From assembly GCF_001693515.2 (NCBI RefSeq), contig NZ_CP042968.1, positions 6,510,001 through 6,574,000 of the forward strand: 64,000 bases of DNA, given 5' to 3'. Position 1 is the stretch's first letter, and each line of letters opens with the position of its first letter. Both the position numbers and the translations under genes were made by a program. The notes under the pieces are model-generated. The model ran no database searches. It was not told the DNA's origin and worked only from the letters and a program-made list of their open reading frames with translations. Origin of the DNA: Bradyrhizobium paxllaeri (GTDB lineage: Bacteria > Pseudomonadota > Alphaproteobacteria > Rhizobiales > Xanthobacteraceae). This document shows, piece by piece, positions 18,493-27,495 of the stretch.

Positions 18493-19209
18493 CTACCCCG
18501 CAATCTTCTGCAGCAACATCGTCAGCGCTTCCGGCGCGGTGACATTCGGTGAATGGCTGGCGTCGATCTCGTAATAGCTCCAGGCCGCATCCGCCTTCGT
18601 CATCTTTGCGAACGGCCCGAAGGTATCGGCCGGCGTGATGCGGGTGGCGTAGATATAGCTGCGCGGCAGCGTCAGCGGCCCGCCCTGAAGCGTGAGCTTT
18701 GTTTCAAAGCATTTGATCGGCATATCGACGCGGCGCGCGGAGAGCCATTCGACGTCGGCGGGCGCGGTGTCCGGCGGCGTCGGGTTCGGCGGCACGCGCC
18801 AGCCGTCGCCGCTCTTTGCGAGTTCCTGCATCCGCGCCCGCGCCGCCTCGTTCAGGTCGAGCAGCGACTGCCCGCCCTCGGGCACGAAGGCGTCGATGTA
18901 GATGAGCTGCTTGACCTTGTCGCGGGCGCGGTCGGCGACGCCGGTCGCGACCATACCGCCATAGCTGTGGCCGATCAGCACGATGTCGCGCAGGTCTTCA
19001 TACCTGATGACAGCAAGCATGTCCTCGATATGAGAATCGAGATCGATCGCCGGGTGCGCCAGATGCGCCCGCTCGCCGAGGCCGGTATAGCTCGGCGTGA
19101 TCAGGCGATGCCCGGCGGCCTGCATCAGCGGGTGCATCTTCTTCCACGCCCAGCCCGCGGACCATGCGCCGTGACAGACAAGGAAGGTTTTGGGAGAAGT
19201 TGCGTTCAT
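18493..19209 (-). CDS. Alpha/beta hydrolase, paralogue of the 16499-17227 enzyme
   Basis: 238 aa. LVCHGAWSAGW (10-20) is the oxyanion-hole region, GHSYGG (80-85, Ser82) the nucleophile elbow, and EIDASHSPNVTAPEAL supplies the catalytic His near 223. FVPEGGQSLLDLNEAARARM is a cap-like insertion. No signal peptide, so the enzyme is probably cytoplasmic. The two hydrolases and the AraC gene form a three-gene block on one strand, though a dispersed repeat separates this gene from the regulator. The substrate is unknown; small-ester or amide hydrolysis is inferred. Confidence 0.88.
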   Translation of the reverse strand: MNATSPKTFLVCHGAWSAGWAWKKMHPLMQAAGHRLITPSYTGLGERAHLAHPAIDLDSHIEDMLAVIRYEDLRDIVLIGHSYGGMVATGVADRARDKVKQLIYIDAFVPEGGQSLLDLNEAARARMQELAKSGDGWRVPPNPTPPDTAPADVEWLSARRVDMPIKCFETKLTLQGGPLTLPRSYIYATRITPADTFGPFAKMTKADAAWSYYEIDASHSPNVTAPEALTMLLQKIAG

Positions 19210-19300
19210 CGGGCTGTTTCCATCAGGCTATTGTTGAAGGCTTCAATTGCATAGTACCTGTCGGTCGCCTCGTGTAAACGTGGGCGAAAATTTCAACGTC

Positions 19301-19378
19301 GTCATTCCGGGATGGTCCGAAGGACCAGACCCGGAATCTCGAGATTCCGGGGGTTCGCTTCGCGCCCCGGAATGACGG
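19301..19378. repeat. Dispersed palindromic repeat (GTCATTCCGGGA type)
   Basis: GTCATTCCGGG and CCCCGGAATGAC ends flank the central CCCGGAATCTCGAGATTCCGGG palindrome. It is nearly the same sequence as 14851-14928. Confidence 0.8.
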
Positions 19379-19404
19379 GGGGAGAAGAACGGGGGAAGAG
19401 AAGA

Positions 19405-20148
19405 GTGGACGTAACCACCTACGCGATCCTGTTGGCCGGCGCGCTCGCCGGCGGTTTCGTCTCCGGTCTGTCGGGCTTCGGCACCGCACTGATGGCACTG
19501 GGGATCTGGCTCTATATCGTGCCGCCGGCCATTGCCGTGCCGCTGGTCCTGATCTGTTCGGTCAGTTCGCAGATCTCGACACTGCCGTCGATGTGGAAGG
19601 TGATCGACTTCAAGCTGGCCCTGCCCTTTGTCGCCGGCGGTCTCATCGGCATGCCGATCGGGGCGCTGCTGGTCGCGCGCGCCGATCCGCAAGTCTTCAA
19701 GCTGAGCGTCGGCGTGATGCTGCTGGTGTTTCCCGCGGCACTCTATTTCATCCGCAAGCCGATGGCGTTCCGCTTTGGCGGTCGCATCGCCGATGTCTGC
19801 GTCGGATTTGCCGGCGGCATTCTCGGTGGCCTTGCCGGCCTGTCGGGCCCGCTGCCAACCCTGTGGGCCAGTATCCGCGGCTGGACCAAGGACCAGCGCC
19901 GTGGCGTTTTCCAGATCTTCAATGGCAGCGTGCTCGGCGCGGCGCTGATCCTGCAGATCGCCAGCGGTTTCGTGAAGCTGGATGTGCTCTGGCTGGCGAT
20001 GCTGGCGTTGCCCGGCACGCTGATCGGCGCCCAACTCGGCATGCGAACCTACCACGCGCTGAACGACCGCAACTTCTACGATGTCGTGCTGGCGCTGCTG
20101 TTCATGTCCGGCGTCGTATTGGTGTGGAGCAGCATTGCTCCGAGATGA
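19405..20148 (+). CDS. Sulfite exporter TauE/SafE-family permease
   Basis: 247 aa. The start is set at a GTG preceded by GGGGGAAG; a more upstream ATG would run through the dispersed repeat. There are about eight hydrophobic segments. Family marks are GGFVSGLSGFGTALMALGI (residues about 11-29) and its second-half counterpart GGILGGLAGLSGPLPTLWASIRGW. These permeases export or import sulfur-containing or organic anions; the substrate here is unknown. The EamA gene follows on the same strand after 73 bp. Confidence 0.88.
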   Translation: MDVTTYAILLAGALAGGFVSGLSGFGTALMALGIWLYIVPPAIAVPLVLICSVSSQISTLPSMWKVIDFKLALPFVAGGLIGMPIGALLVARADPQVFKLSVGVMLLVFPAALYFIRKPMAFRFGGRIADVCVGFAGGILGGLAGLSGPLPTLWASIRGWTKDQRRGVFQIFNGSVLGAALILQIASGFVKLDVLWLAMLALPGTLIGAQLGMRTYHALNDRNFYDVVLALLFMSGVVLVWSSIAPR

Positions 20149-20221
20149 AGGGCGCATAGCCGCCATGTGCTCCGAGTAGATTGCTGTACGCTCACCTGCA
20201 AAGCGGCTAACCAGTCGCATC

Positions 20222-21154
20222 ATGAGCTCCCCTGCTTCGCGCGAGCGTCTCGGCCTGGTGCTGGGCTTCATCGGCATGGCGATCTTCGGCGGCACGCTGC
20301 CGGCGACGCGGATTGCCGTTGCGGAAATTGATCCGATTGCACTGACCTCGCTGCGCACCGCAATCGCCGGCCTGTGCTCGCTGGTGCTCCTCCTGGTGTT
20401 GCGCCGCCCGCTGCCGGCCCGCGCGCTGTGGGGGCAACTGGTCATTGCGATGCTCTGCGTCGCCGTCCTGTTTCCGCTTCTGATGTCGATGGGAATGCAG
20501 CGGGTCGACGCCTCGCATGGCGGCGTGGTGCTCGGCGTGTTGCCGATCGCCACCGCGCTGGTCGCCGTCGCCATCACCCATGAGCGGCCGCGGCCGCTGT
20601 TCTGGATCGCTTCCGTGGCCGGCGCGGCACTGGTCATCGCGTTTGCGCTGCGGCAAGGCGGCGGCGCCCTCGTCGCGGGTGATCTGTTCCTGTTCGCTTC
20701 CGTCGCGGTTGCTGCGGTGGGCTACGCGTTTTCCGGCCGGCTCACCGCCCAGATGCCGGGCTGGGAGGTCATAAGCTGGATTCTGGTCATCGCGCTGCCG
20801 CTGTCGATCCCCTCTGCCATACTGACCATGCCTGTCGATGTCAGCCACATCGCGCTGAAGCCGTGGCTCGGCTTGCTCTATGTCGCGCTGTTCTCGCAAT
20901 GGATCGGCTTCTTCGCGTGGAACGCCGGCCTTGCGATGGGCGGCATCGCGCGGGTGTCGCAGATCCAGTTGCTGCAGCCCTTCGTCACCTTTGCGCTGGC
21001 GGCATTCTTCAACGACGAGACCATCACGCTGCAGATCCTGCTGTTCGCCGCCGCCGTGGTGGTGACGGTCGCGATCTCGACGCGCACGCGCGCCAGGCCC
21101 GCGCCCGCAGCGCCGCAGCGGGGCCGCGAACCGCCTCAGCTCGCGGCGTCCTGA
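20222..21154 (+). CDS. EamA/DMT-family transporter
   Basis: 310 aa with ten predicted membrane segments made of two EamA repeats (about 10-145 and 155-290). Typical segments are GMAIFGGTLPATRIAV, LTSLRTAIAGLCSLVLLL and WIGFFAWNAGLAMGGIARVSQIQLLQPFVT. Family members export amino acids or other metabolites across the inner membrane; substrate not predictable. The 3' end overlaps the convergent gene at 21136-21531 by 19 bp. Confidence 0.9.
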   Translation: MSSPASRERLGLVLGFIGMAIFGGTLPATRIAVAEIDPIALTSLRTAIAGLCSLVLLLVLRRPLPARALWGQLVIAMLCVAVLFPLLMSMGMQRVDASHGGVVLGVLPIATALVAVAITHERPRPLFWIASVAGAALVIAFALRQGGGALVAGDLFLFASVAVAAVGYAFSGRLTAQMPGWEVISWILVIALPLSIPSAILTMPVDVSHIALKPWLGLLYVALFSQWIGFFAWNAGLAMGGIARVSQIQLLQPFVTFALAAFFNDETITLQILLFAAAVVVTVAISTRTRARPAPAAPQRGREPPQLAAS

Positions 21155-21531
21155 TCCCTGAGCACCGGATGATCGGCCATCAACTCGGCCCGAGTCCTTT
21201 CCGAACGGATGGCCCGAAGCAGCACGTGCGCGGTCTTCAGATGCTCGACCTTGACGCATAGTCCGATGATCTGGCGAAGCGAGGCGTCACGCATGGCATC
21301 ATCGGAGATCTTCATGGCGACTTCGAGCACGCATTTGATTGCTGCTTCATATCGTGCGGCGTCGACAGCCTTCTCGGCATAGCGGCCACTGGCTGCCGCC
21401 ATCTTCTCGGCGATGGCATCGGCGGCAGCGCAGATGTCGCGGATCCTGTGGGCCGCATCGATATCGCCGAGCGGCTCGTCGCCGGCAATTTCCCAGACAT
21501 CCGGATGCGGATCTTTTCGAAACCAGCTCAT
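21136..21531 (-). CDS. Hypothetical protein, all-helical, 131 aa
   Basis: 131 aa from MSWFRKDPHPDVWEIAGDEP; the open frame upstream runs through a hairpin and is not used. The protein looks all-alpha with repeated helix pairs (AAHRIRDICAAADAIAEKMA, YEAAIKCVLEVAMKISD, ASLRQIIGLCVKVEHLKTAHV), suggesting a small helical-repeat adaptor. No domain is recognised. It overlaps the convergent EamA gene and follows the ABC transporter gene on the same strand after a hairpin. Confidence 0.72.
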   Translation of the reverse strand: MSWFRKDPHPDVWEIAGDEPLGDIDAAHRIRDICAAADAIAEKMAAASGRYAEKAVDAARYEAAIKCVLEVAMKISDDAMRDASLRQIIGLCVKVEHLKTAHVLLRAIRSERTRAELMADHPVLRDQDAAS

Positions 21532-21537
21532 CGCGAG

Positions 21538-21575
21538 CCCTCTCGATGCCGAAATATATTCCGGCATCGAGAGGG
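21538..21575. repeat. Perfect 14-bp inverted repeat between two minus-strand genes
   Basis: The arms CCCTCTCGATGCCG and CGGCATCGAGAGGG are separated by 10 AT-rich bases. It sits just upstream of the 131-aa gene and just after the ABC transporter stop. There is no T-run, so it may be a processing or attenuating hairpin or a protein site. Confidence 0.75.
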
Positions 21576-21594
21576 TCCGCAACAATATGCCCTC

Positions 21595-23397
21595 TTATTC
21601 AGCCGCCGTGATGCGGCCGAACTCGGTGGCCTGCAGCTCGAACAGGCCGCGATAGATGCCGCCGGGGCGCGTCGTCAGCACGGCATGGGTGCCCTGCTCG
21701 ACGATCTCGCCGCGGTCGAACACCAGGATGCGGTCGAGGCTGCGCACCGTTGACAGGCGGTGCGCGATCACGATCGAGGTGCGGCCCTTCATCAGCCGCT
21801 CCATCGCCTGCTGGATCAAGCCTTCCGATTCCGAATCCAGGCTCGAGGTCGCCTCGTCCAGGATCAGGACCGGTGCATCCGCCAGGAACGCGCGCGCCAG
21901 CGCCACGCGCTGCCGCTCGCCGCCCGACAGCTTGACGCCGCGTTCGCCGACCAGCGTGCCATACCCCTTCGGCAGCCGCAGGATGAACTCATGCGCATTG
22001 GCGAGCCGTGCCGCCTGCTCGATCGCTGCCATGCTGGCGCCCGGCCGGCCATAGGCGATGTTTTCCGCCAGCGTGCGGTGAAACAGGATCGGCTCCTGCT
22101 GCACGATCGCGATCTGGCTGCGCAGCGAATGCTGCGTGGCCAGTGCAATATCCTGGCCGTCGATCAGGATCTTGCCGCCACTGACGTCGTAGAGCCGCTG
22201 CACCAGCTTGACGAAGGTGGTCTTGCCGGAGCCGGAACGGCCGACCAGGCCGACCCGCTCGCCGGCGCGGATCTCGACCGACAGGCCGTCATACAGCGGC
22301 GCGCGATGGCCGCCGTAGTGGAACGTCACGTCGTCGAACACGATGCGTCCGCTCTGGATATCGATCGGCTTGGCATCCGGCGCATCGGCAATGCCGATCG
22401 GCTCGTCATGGATCGCAACCAGCTCCTCCATGTCGTTGACCGAACGCTGCAGATTGTTGATGTGCATGCCGACGTCACGCAGATAGGCGTGGATGATGTA
22501 GTAGCTGGTCAGCACATAGGTGACGTCGCCTGGCGTGGCGCGGCCGGCGATCCACAACAGGATCGCCCCGCCGATCACGGAGGCACGGAAGCACAGCAGC
22601 ACCGCGAGCTGCGCCGTCGAGGTGTAGTTATAGCGGTACCATGTCCTGCGCACGCGCGTGCGCCACCGGCTGATGACGCCGGCCAGCCGCGCGTCCTCGC
22701 GCGCTTCCGCACCGAAGGACTTTACCACCGCATTGCAGGTCAAGGCGTCCGCCAGCGTGCCGCCGACCTTGGTGTCCCATGCATTGGAGACGCGCGCGGC
22801 CGGCGCGATGTAGTTCACCGAGAACGCCATCGTCATCGAGACATAGATCACGGTGCCGACCGCAATCACCGCGCCCAGCACCGGCCAGTGCAGCCCGAGC
22901 AGGATCATCGAGCCAACCAGCACCAGCAGCGACGGCAGCAGCGCCATCAAAAGCGTGTCGTTCAGCAGATCGAGCGCCCACATGCCGCGCGTGATCTTGC
23001 GCACGGTCGAGCCGGCAAATGAGTTGGCGTGCCAGTCGGTCGAGAAGCGCTGCACGCGCGCGAACGCGTCGCGCGACACGTCCGACATCGTCTTCAGCGT
23101 GAACGGCACGATTGCCTGCAGGCCGGTCAGGCGCAGGATCATCGACATCAGGCCCAGCGCGACGATGCCGCCGAAGGCGACAAAGGCAGCATGCCGCGCC
23201 GCCGGGTCCGAAGTACCCAAGGTCAGCGCATCGACCAGGCGGCCGGAGAAGATCGGCATGAACAGGTCCGCCGCGGTTGCGCCGAGCAGGCCGCCCGAGA
23301 CCATTGCGGCGCGGCCGGGCTGCTGCAGCCAGTGGCGGAACACGAACGGGATCACCACGCGTATCGCGGCGGGACGCTTGTCTTGATGAACGGTCAT
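21595..23397 (-). CDS. ABC transporter, fused permease and ATPase (type IV exporter)
   Basis: 600 aa from MTVHQDKRPAAIRV; nine more in-frame codons lie upstream. A six-helix transmembrane domain (about 20-320) is followed by the nucleotide-binding domain: Walker A GLVGRSGSGKTT, Q-loop QQEP, signature LSGGERQRVALARAFL, Walker B VLILDEATSSLD and H-loop IVIAHRLST. It is a half-transporter that should dimerise in the inner membrane and export a hydrophobic or lipid-like substrate (MsbA/multidrug type). No dedicated partner gene is nearby. Confidence 0.92.
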   Translation of the reverse strand: MTVHQDKRPAAIRVVIPFVFRHWLQQPGRAAMVSGGLLGATAADLFMPIFSGRLVDALTLGTSDPAARHAAFVAFGGIVALGLMSMILRLTGLQAIVPFTLKTMSDVSRDAFARVQRFSTDWHANSFAGSTVRKITRGMWALDLLNDTLLMALLPSLLVLVGSMILLGLHWPVLGAVIAVGTVIYVSMTMAFSVNYIAPAARVSNAWDTKVGGTLADALTCNAVVKSFGAEAREDARLAGVISRWRTRVRRTWYRYNYTSTAQLAVLLCFRASVIGGAILLWIAGRATPGDVTYVLTSYYIIHAYLRDVGMHINNLQRSVNDMEELVAIHDEPIGIADAPDAKPIDIQSGRIVFDDVTFHYGGHRAPLYDGLSVEIRAGERVGLVGRSGSGKTTFVKLVQRLYDVSGGKILIDGQDIALATQHSLRSQIAIVQQEPILFHRTLAENIAYGRPGASMAAIEQAARLANAHEFILRLPKGYGTLVGERGVKLSGGERQRVALARAFLADAPVLILDEATSSLDSESEGLIQQAMERLMKGRTSIVIAHRLSTVRSLDRILVFDRGEIVEQGTHAVLTTRPGGIYRGLFELQATEFGRITAAE

Positions 23398-23730
23398 GGC
23401 GTCATCCGGCTGCGTGCAAGGCACACGCCGGCTCCATCTGAAATGACGGCGCGCCAGCCAGAGGCGACACGCATGCGTCGTTGAAAACTGTCGTTAAGTC
23501 GTTGGGAAGCTTGGAAAGATCGGGCGTCAGTCCCGATCAGCGCCGGCGGAGATCGCGCTCAGCAACGCGACCGAAAAACCAGCACGAGCATCGGACGCGA
23601 GGGTGCGATCTGCGAGTACATCGAAATCATGCAAATCTCCCCGGTTCGAGCGACAATGCGCTGCTTATAAATGCATCACGGGTGATTTGCAACATGACAA
23701 GCGCGTGATCGCGCGTGGTTGCATCTTCGC
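23398..23730. other. Intergenic region between ABC exporter and emrB-like gene
   Basis: No convincing gene. It contains the ABC gene's upstream region and a short hairpin at 23518-23538 (GATCGGG with CCCGATC). An AT-rich patch at about 23655-23700 has ATGCATCACGGGTGATTTGCA, weakly palindromic. Confidence 0.5.
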
Positions 23731-25314
23731 TCAATGCGCGTCGCCGCCGATCACCGTGGCGGAGGGCCGCTTGAGTGTGAGGACGAGCACGCTCAAGCCG
23801 AAATAGAACACGGTCAGCATGAAGAAGGCGTCGCCATAGCCCATCACCACGGCCTGGCGGTGCACGATCTGCGACAATTGCTTCAGCGCCATCAGCGCGG
23901 CATCGCCCATCCCCTGCAGGCGCTGTGTGAACGTGTTGAGCGTCTCGACCGCGGCGGCGTTGCCCCAGGTGACGCGGTCGTGCAGGCGGGCAATGTGCAG
24001 GTCGGTGCGTTGGTTCAGCACCTGGTTGATGACGGCGAGCCCCACCGCGCCGCCGAGGTTGCGCGTCAGGTTGAACAGGCCGGAGGCGTTCTTCACCCGC
24101 TCCGGCGCCAGCGTGCCGAGCGCGATCGTATTGGTCGGCACCATCGCCAGCATGATGCCGACACCGCGCAAAATCTGCGGCAGCAGCAATTCGTAGAAAT
24201 CATATTCCTTGGTGATCCCCGTCATCTGATAGGAGCCGAGCGCGAACAGCACGAGGCCGATCGCGATCAGATAGCGCATGTCGTATTTCGCCATCAGCCG
24301 CCCGACGATCGGCGCGGTGACGAACATGGCGACGCCGGAGACGAACATGGTCTCGCCGATCATCAGCGGGCTGTAGCCGCGCACTTCGGCGAGATAGCGC
24401 GGATACATGTAGGTGAGGCCGTAAAGCCCGATGCCGACGCAGAACGAGATCAGGCAGCCGACGCCGAAATTGCGATCGGTGAAGGTCCTGATGTCGACGA
24501 TCGGCTCGCGCGCCGTCAGCACGCGCCAGAAAAAGGCGATGGCCGAGACCACGCAGATCGCCGCGCACACCGCGACGGACGTATCTTCCAGCCATTGCGA
24601 CTGCGGCCCCTCCTCCAGCACATATTCGAGCGTGCCGAGGAAGCCCGCCATGAACAGCAAGCCCCACCAGTCGAAGTGGTCGAGCAGTGCAAAATTGGGC
24701 CGGTCGAAATCACACAGCATCCACACGCCGATGGTGATGCCGATGCCGGGAACGATGTTGATGAAGAACAGCCAATGCCACGACATCATGTCGGTAATTA
24801 TTCCACCGACCGTCGGGCCGATGGTCGGCGCCAGCGTGGCGACCAGCCCGATGATCGGGCCGACGATGTGAAACTTGGAACGCGGAAACACCGTGTAGGC
24901 GGATGCGAACACGGTGGGGATCATGCCCGCGCCCAAAAATCCCTGGATCGCGCGCCACAGGATCATCTGCTCGATCGTCGACGCAAGACCGCAGAAAAAG
25001 CTTGCGACAGTGAAACCGGAAGCGGAAATCGCAAACAACAGACGCGTGCCGAAGGCGCGCGACAAGAAGCCGGAGAGCGGGATCGCGATCACCTCGGCGA
25101 TCAAATAGGAGGTCTGCACCCACGAGACTTCGCTGGAACTGGCGGAAAGGCCGGCCTGGATCTGTTGCAGCGACGCCGAGACGATCTGGATGTCCAGGAT
25201 CGACATGAACATCCCGAACACCATGATGAGAAACGCAAACAGCCGCCGCGGCGGGATGCGCTCGTCGGCGGCTGCGTTCATCATCGAAGGCGATGCGGTG
25301 CTGGCGTCAGCCAT
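23731..25314 (-). CDS. DHA2-family multidrug MFS transporter (EmrB-like)
   Basis: 527 aa with the ATG at 25314 (a TTG two codons upstream is also in frame). It has 14 hydrophobic segments, the DHA2/EmrB count. Motifs: LDIQIVSASLQQIQAGLSASSSEVSWVQTSYLIAEVIAIPLSG (N-terminal D-I-V signature), then GAGMIPTVFASAYTVFP and GPTVGGIITDMMSWHWLFFINIVPG (motif C region). It drives proton-coupled export through a tripartite pump with the membrane fusion protein encoded just upstream. The C-terminal end has a long periplasmic loop followed by a final membrane segment. Confidence 0.93.
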   Translation of the reverse strand: MADASTASPSMMNAAADERIPPRRLFAFLIMVFGMFMSILDIQIVSASLQQIQAGLSASSSEVSWVQTSYLIAEVIAIPLSGFLSRAFGTRLLFAISASGFTVASFFCGLASTIEQMILWRAIQGFLGAGMIPTVFASAYTVFPRSKFHIVGPIIGLVATLAPTIGPTVGGIITDMMSWHWLFFINIVPGIGITIGVWMLCDFDRPNFALLDHFDWWGLLFMAGFLGTLEYVLEEGPQSQWLEDTSVAVCAAICVVSAIAFFWRVLTAREPIVDIRTFTDRNFGVGCLISFCVGIGLYGLTYMYPRYLAEVRGYSPLMIGETMFVSGVAMFVTAPIVGRLMAKYDMRYLIAIGLVLFALGSYQMTGITKEYDFYELLLPQILRGVGIMLAMVPTNTIALGTLAPERVKNASGLFNLTRNLGGAVGLAVINQVLNQRTDLHIARLHDRVTWGNAAAVETLNTFTQRLQGMGDAALMALKQLSQIVHRQAVVMGYGDAFFMLTVFYFGLSVLVLTLKRPSATVIGGDAH

Positions 25315-25360
25315 GGTCAACTCGGAAACACGCCGGGCGCTTCACCCGGGGCCTTTAGAA

Positions 25361-26650
25361 TTACTTCGGTTGAACCGTCCCGGGCGCGTCGAGGTCCGCC
25401 TCGCTGTCGGCATCGGCCGCGCCCTCGCGGGTATCGACGGTGGTGTAGACCGACATGCCGGCGCGCAGCAGGTTCTGTTTCGCGACTTCCTTCGGCACGC
25501 GAATGCGAACCGGCAACCGCTGCACGATCTTGGTGAAATTGCCGGTGGCATTGTCCGGCGGCAGCAGCGTGAACACCGAGCCCGCCGCCGGCGAAATGCT
25601 GTCGACAACGCCGGCGAACTTGCGGTGCCCATAGGCGTCGACCGAGATCTTCACCGGTTGGCCCGGACGGATGCGCTTGAGCTGGGTTTCCTTGTAGTTG
25701 GCGTCGATGAAGACGTCGTTGAGCGGCACGATATTGGCGAGCCGCTGTCCGGCCTGGATGAAGTCGCCGGCATTGACGAGGCGATTGGAGAAAGTGCCGT
25801 CGACCGGCGCGCGCACCGCGGTGAAGGCGAGATCGCGCTCGGCCTTGGCAAGCTGGGTCTGCAATTCCGCAAGCTGCGCGCGGGCCTCGGCCTGCTGCGC
25901 CTTCGTCACCTCGACGTTGTCGCGCGCGGCCTCATGGGCCGCCTGCGCCGACCGCACTGCAGCCGCACCCTGGTCGCGACTGGCCTCGGAGACTTCGAAG
26001 GCCGCACGCGATGCAAAACCCTTGGTGCTCAGCGTCTGCTGGCGGTCGAAGTCGAGACCGGCGCGCTTCATCGCGGCTTCCGCGGAAGCGAGCTGCGCCT
26101 TGGTCTGCTCGACGGCGCTTTCGAGCGCGGTGACCTGACGGCCGATGCGGTCGATGGCGGCCTCTTGGGTCGCGATCCTGCTGCGCGCAGCTTCCACCGC
26201 GATGCGATAGTCGCCGTCATCGATCCTGAAAATCACGTCCCCGGCGCGAACCAGCGAATTGTCGCGCGACAGGATCGCCGCGACATGACCCGATACCCGG
26301 GCGCCGAGCGTGGTGTTGTTGGCACGAACATAGGCATCGTCGGTCGAGATATAGAAGCGGCCGACGAGAACGTAGTAGACGCCGTAACCGGCGGCCGCGA
26401 GCGCGAGCATGCCGAGCACGCCCATCATGACGAATTTGCGCCTGGCCGGTTTTGCTGCTGGTGCCGCGGCGGTGCCGGCAGGCGATACAACGGGCTGTTC
26501 GGCTGCCGGCGCACCGGGCGCCTCCGCAGAGCGGCGCCTTGCCTCTTCCGCAGCAAAGGCGCGCAGCTGGGCCGCAACGTCGGCGTCGTCCTCCGCTGTT
26601 TCAGGTCCGGTGCGAACAACGCGCGCGGCCTGATCTCTCGCACCGGCCAT
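25361..26650 (-). CDS. HlyD/EmrA-type membrane fusion protein
   Basis: 429 aa from MAGARDQAARVV. GGGGAGG six bases upstream decides this start; longer in-frame starts would run into the palindromic operator at 26722. A cytoplasmic N-terminal stretch (low complexity, AAEEARRRS) and one membrane helix (FVMMGVLGMLALAAAGYGVYYV, about 70-92) are followed by a biotinyl-lipoyl-like domain (VRANNTTLGARVSGHVAAIL), a long coiled coil (about 160-280) and the beta-barrel (FTAVRAPVDGTFSNRLVNAG). It bridges the EmrB pump to an outer-membrane channel; no TolC gene is nearby. emrB follows 46 bp downstream. Confidence 0.93.
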   Translation of the reverse strand: MAGARDQAARVVRTGPETAEDDADVAAQLRAFAAEEARRRSAEAPGAPAAEQPVVSPAGTAAAPAAKPARRKFVMMGVLGMLALAAAGYGVYYVLVGRFYISTDDAYVRANNTTLGARVSGHVAAILSRDNSLVRAGDVIFRIDDGDYRIAVEAARSRIATQEAAIDRIGRQVTALESAVEQTKAQLASAEAAMKRAGLDFDRQQTLSTKGFASRAAFEVSEASRDQGAAAVRSAQAAHEAARDNVEVTKAQQAEARAQLAELQTQLAKAERDLAFTAVRAPVDGTFSNRLVNAGDFIQAGQRLANIVPLNDVFIDANYKETQLKRIRPGQPVKISVDAYGHRKFAGVVDSISPAAGSVFTLLPPDNATGNFTKIVQRLPVRIRVPKEVAKQNLLRAGMSVYTTVDTREGAADADSEADLDAPGTVQPK

Positions 26651-26721
26651 CACCGGCCTCCCCATACTCATGACGCGGCGCCGGCGAGTTCTCGCGACGG
26701 CCATCGAGACAAAATGTAGCA

Positions 26722-26742
26722 TTGACCGAACGGTTCGGTCAA
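26722..26742. promoter_or_regulatory. TetR operator in the emrAB/tetR divergent region
   Basis: TTGACCGAAC and GTTCGGTCAA form perfect 10-bp arms around one central base. The place between divergent efflux and TetR genes fits an autoregulatory operator. Regulator binding is inferred. Confidence 0.8.
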
Positions 26743-26829
26743 CATAACTAATCGATATTGTAGACCATAAAGCGAAGACACCGGCCGGCCTGCATCACGG
26801 GTTGAATTCTTTCGCGAGAAGATAAACCA

Positions 26830-27471
26830 ATGGTTGCATCCACATCAAACCCCATTCACCCCTTGGGCGAGGAGGACAGCGCCAAGCGCCGCCAGATTTT
26901 GGACGGTGCGCGAAAGGTGTTCATGGATTTGGGCTTTGATGGCGCCAGCATGAACGAGATCGCCCGCGCCGCGGGCGTCTCCAAGGGCACGCTTTACGTC
27001 TACTTTGCCGACAAGAGCCGGCTGTTCGAAGCCATCGTCGAGGACGAAGCGCTCGAAAAAGGCAAAATCGCCTACAACCTCGACCCCAGGCGCGATGTCG
27101 AAACCACCCTGCGGGAATTCGGCCAGACCTATATCGGTTCGATATGCCGCCCGGGCGGCGGATCGTCGATCCGCACGGTGATGGCGATCGCCGAGCGGAT
27201 GCCGGATGTCGGGCGCCAGTTCTATGCGAACGTGCTGGCGAAGACGATCAACCGTCTCGCCGAGTATCTGCAGGCGCATGTCCGGCCGAACGATCTGGCG
27301 ATCGACGACTGCCAGCTTGCGGCGGCGCAGTTCCTGCAGATGTGCCAGGCGACGCTGTTTCTGCCGTTCGTGTTCCAGGCCGAGCCTGCGCCATCGGCGG
27401 AGCGCATCGCGCGCGTCGTCGACAGCGCGACGCGGATGTTCCTGCAGATGTATCGGACGAAGCGGGCGTAA
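26830..27471 (+). CDS. TetR-family repressor of the adjacent efflux pump
   Basis: 213 aa. The N-terminal DNA-binding domain (about 20-70) reads RRQILDGARKVFMDLGFDGASMNEIARAAGVSKGTLYVYFADKSRLFEAIV, with a textbook TetR helix-turn-helix. The C-terminal ligand domain begins FGQTYIGSICRPG, similar to the AcrR-like C-terminal type. It is divergent from the EmrA/EmrB pair with an operator-like palindrome between them. Derepression by a pump substrate is the likely logic. Confidence 0.93.
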   Translation: MVASTSNPIHPLGEEDSAKRRQILDGARKVFMDLGFDGASMNEIARAAGVSKGTLYVYFADKSRLFEAIVEDEALEKGKIAYNLDPRRDVETTLREFGQTYIGSICRPGGGSSIRTVMAIAERMPDVGRQFYANVLAKTINRLAEYLQAHVRPNDLAIDDCQLAAAQFLQMCQATLFLPFVFQAEPAPSAERIARVVDSATRMFLQMYRTKRA

Positions 27472-27495
27472 GACCGCCCGCCCCTTCCCGCTCAC

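Noticed and set aside
23719..25536. 605-codon open frame antisense to the EmrB-like gene
   Set aside because: The opposite strand encodes a 14-helix transporter; this frame is His/Asp/Arg-rich nonsense.
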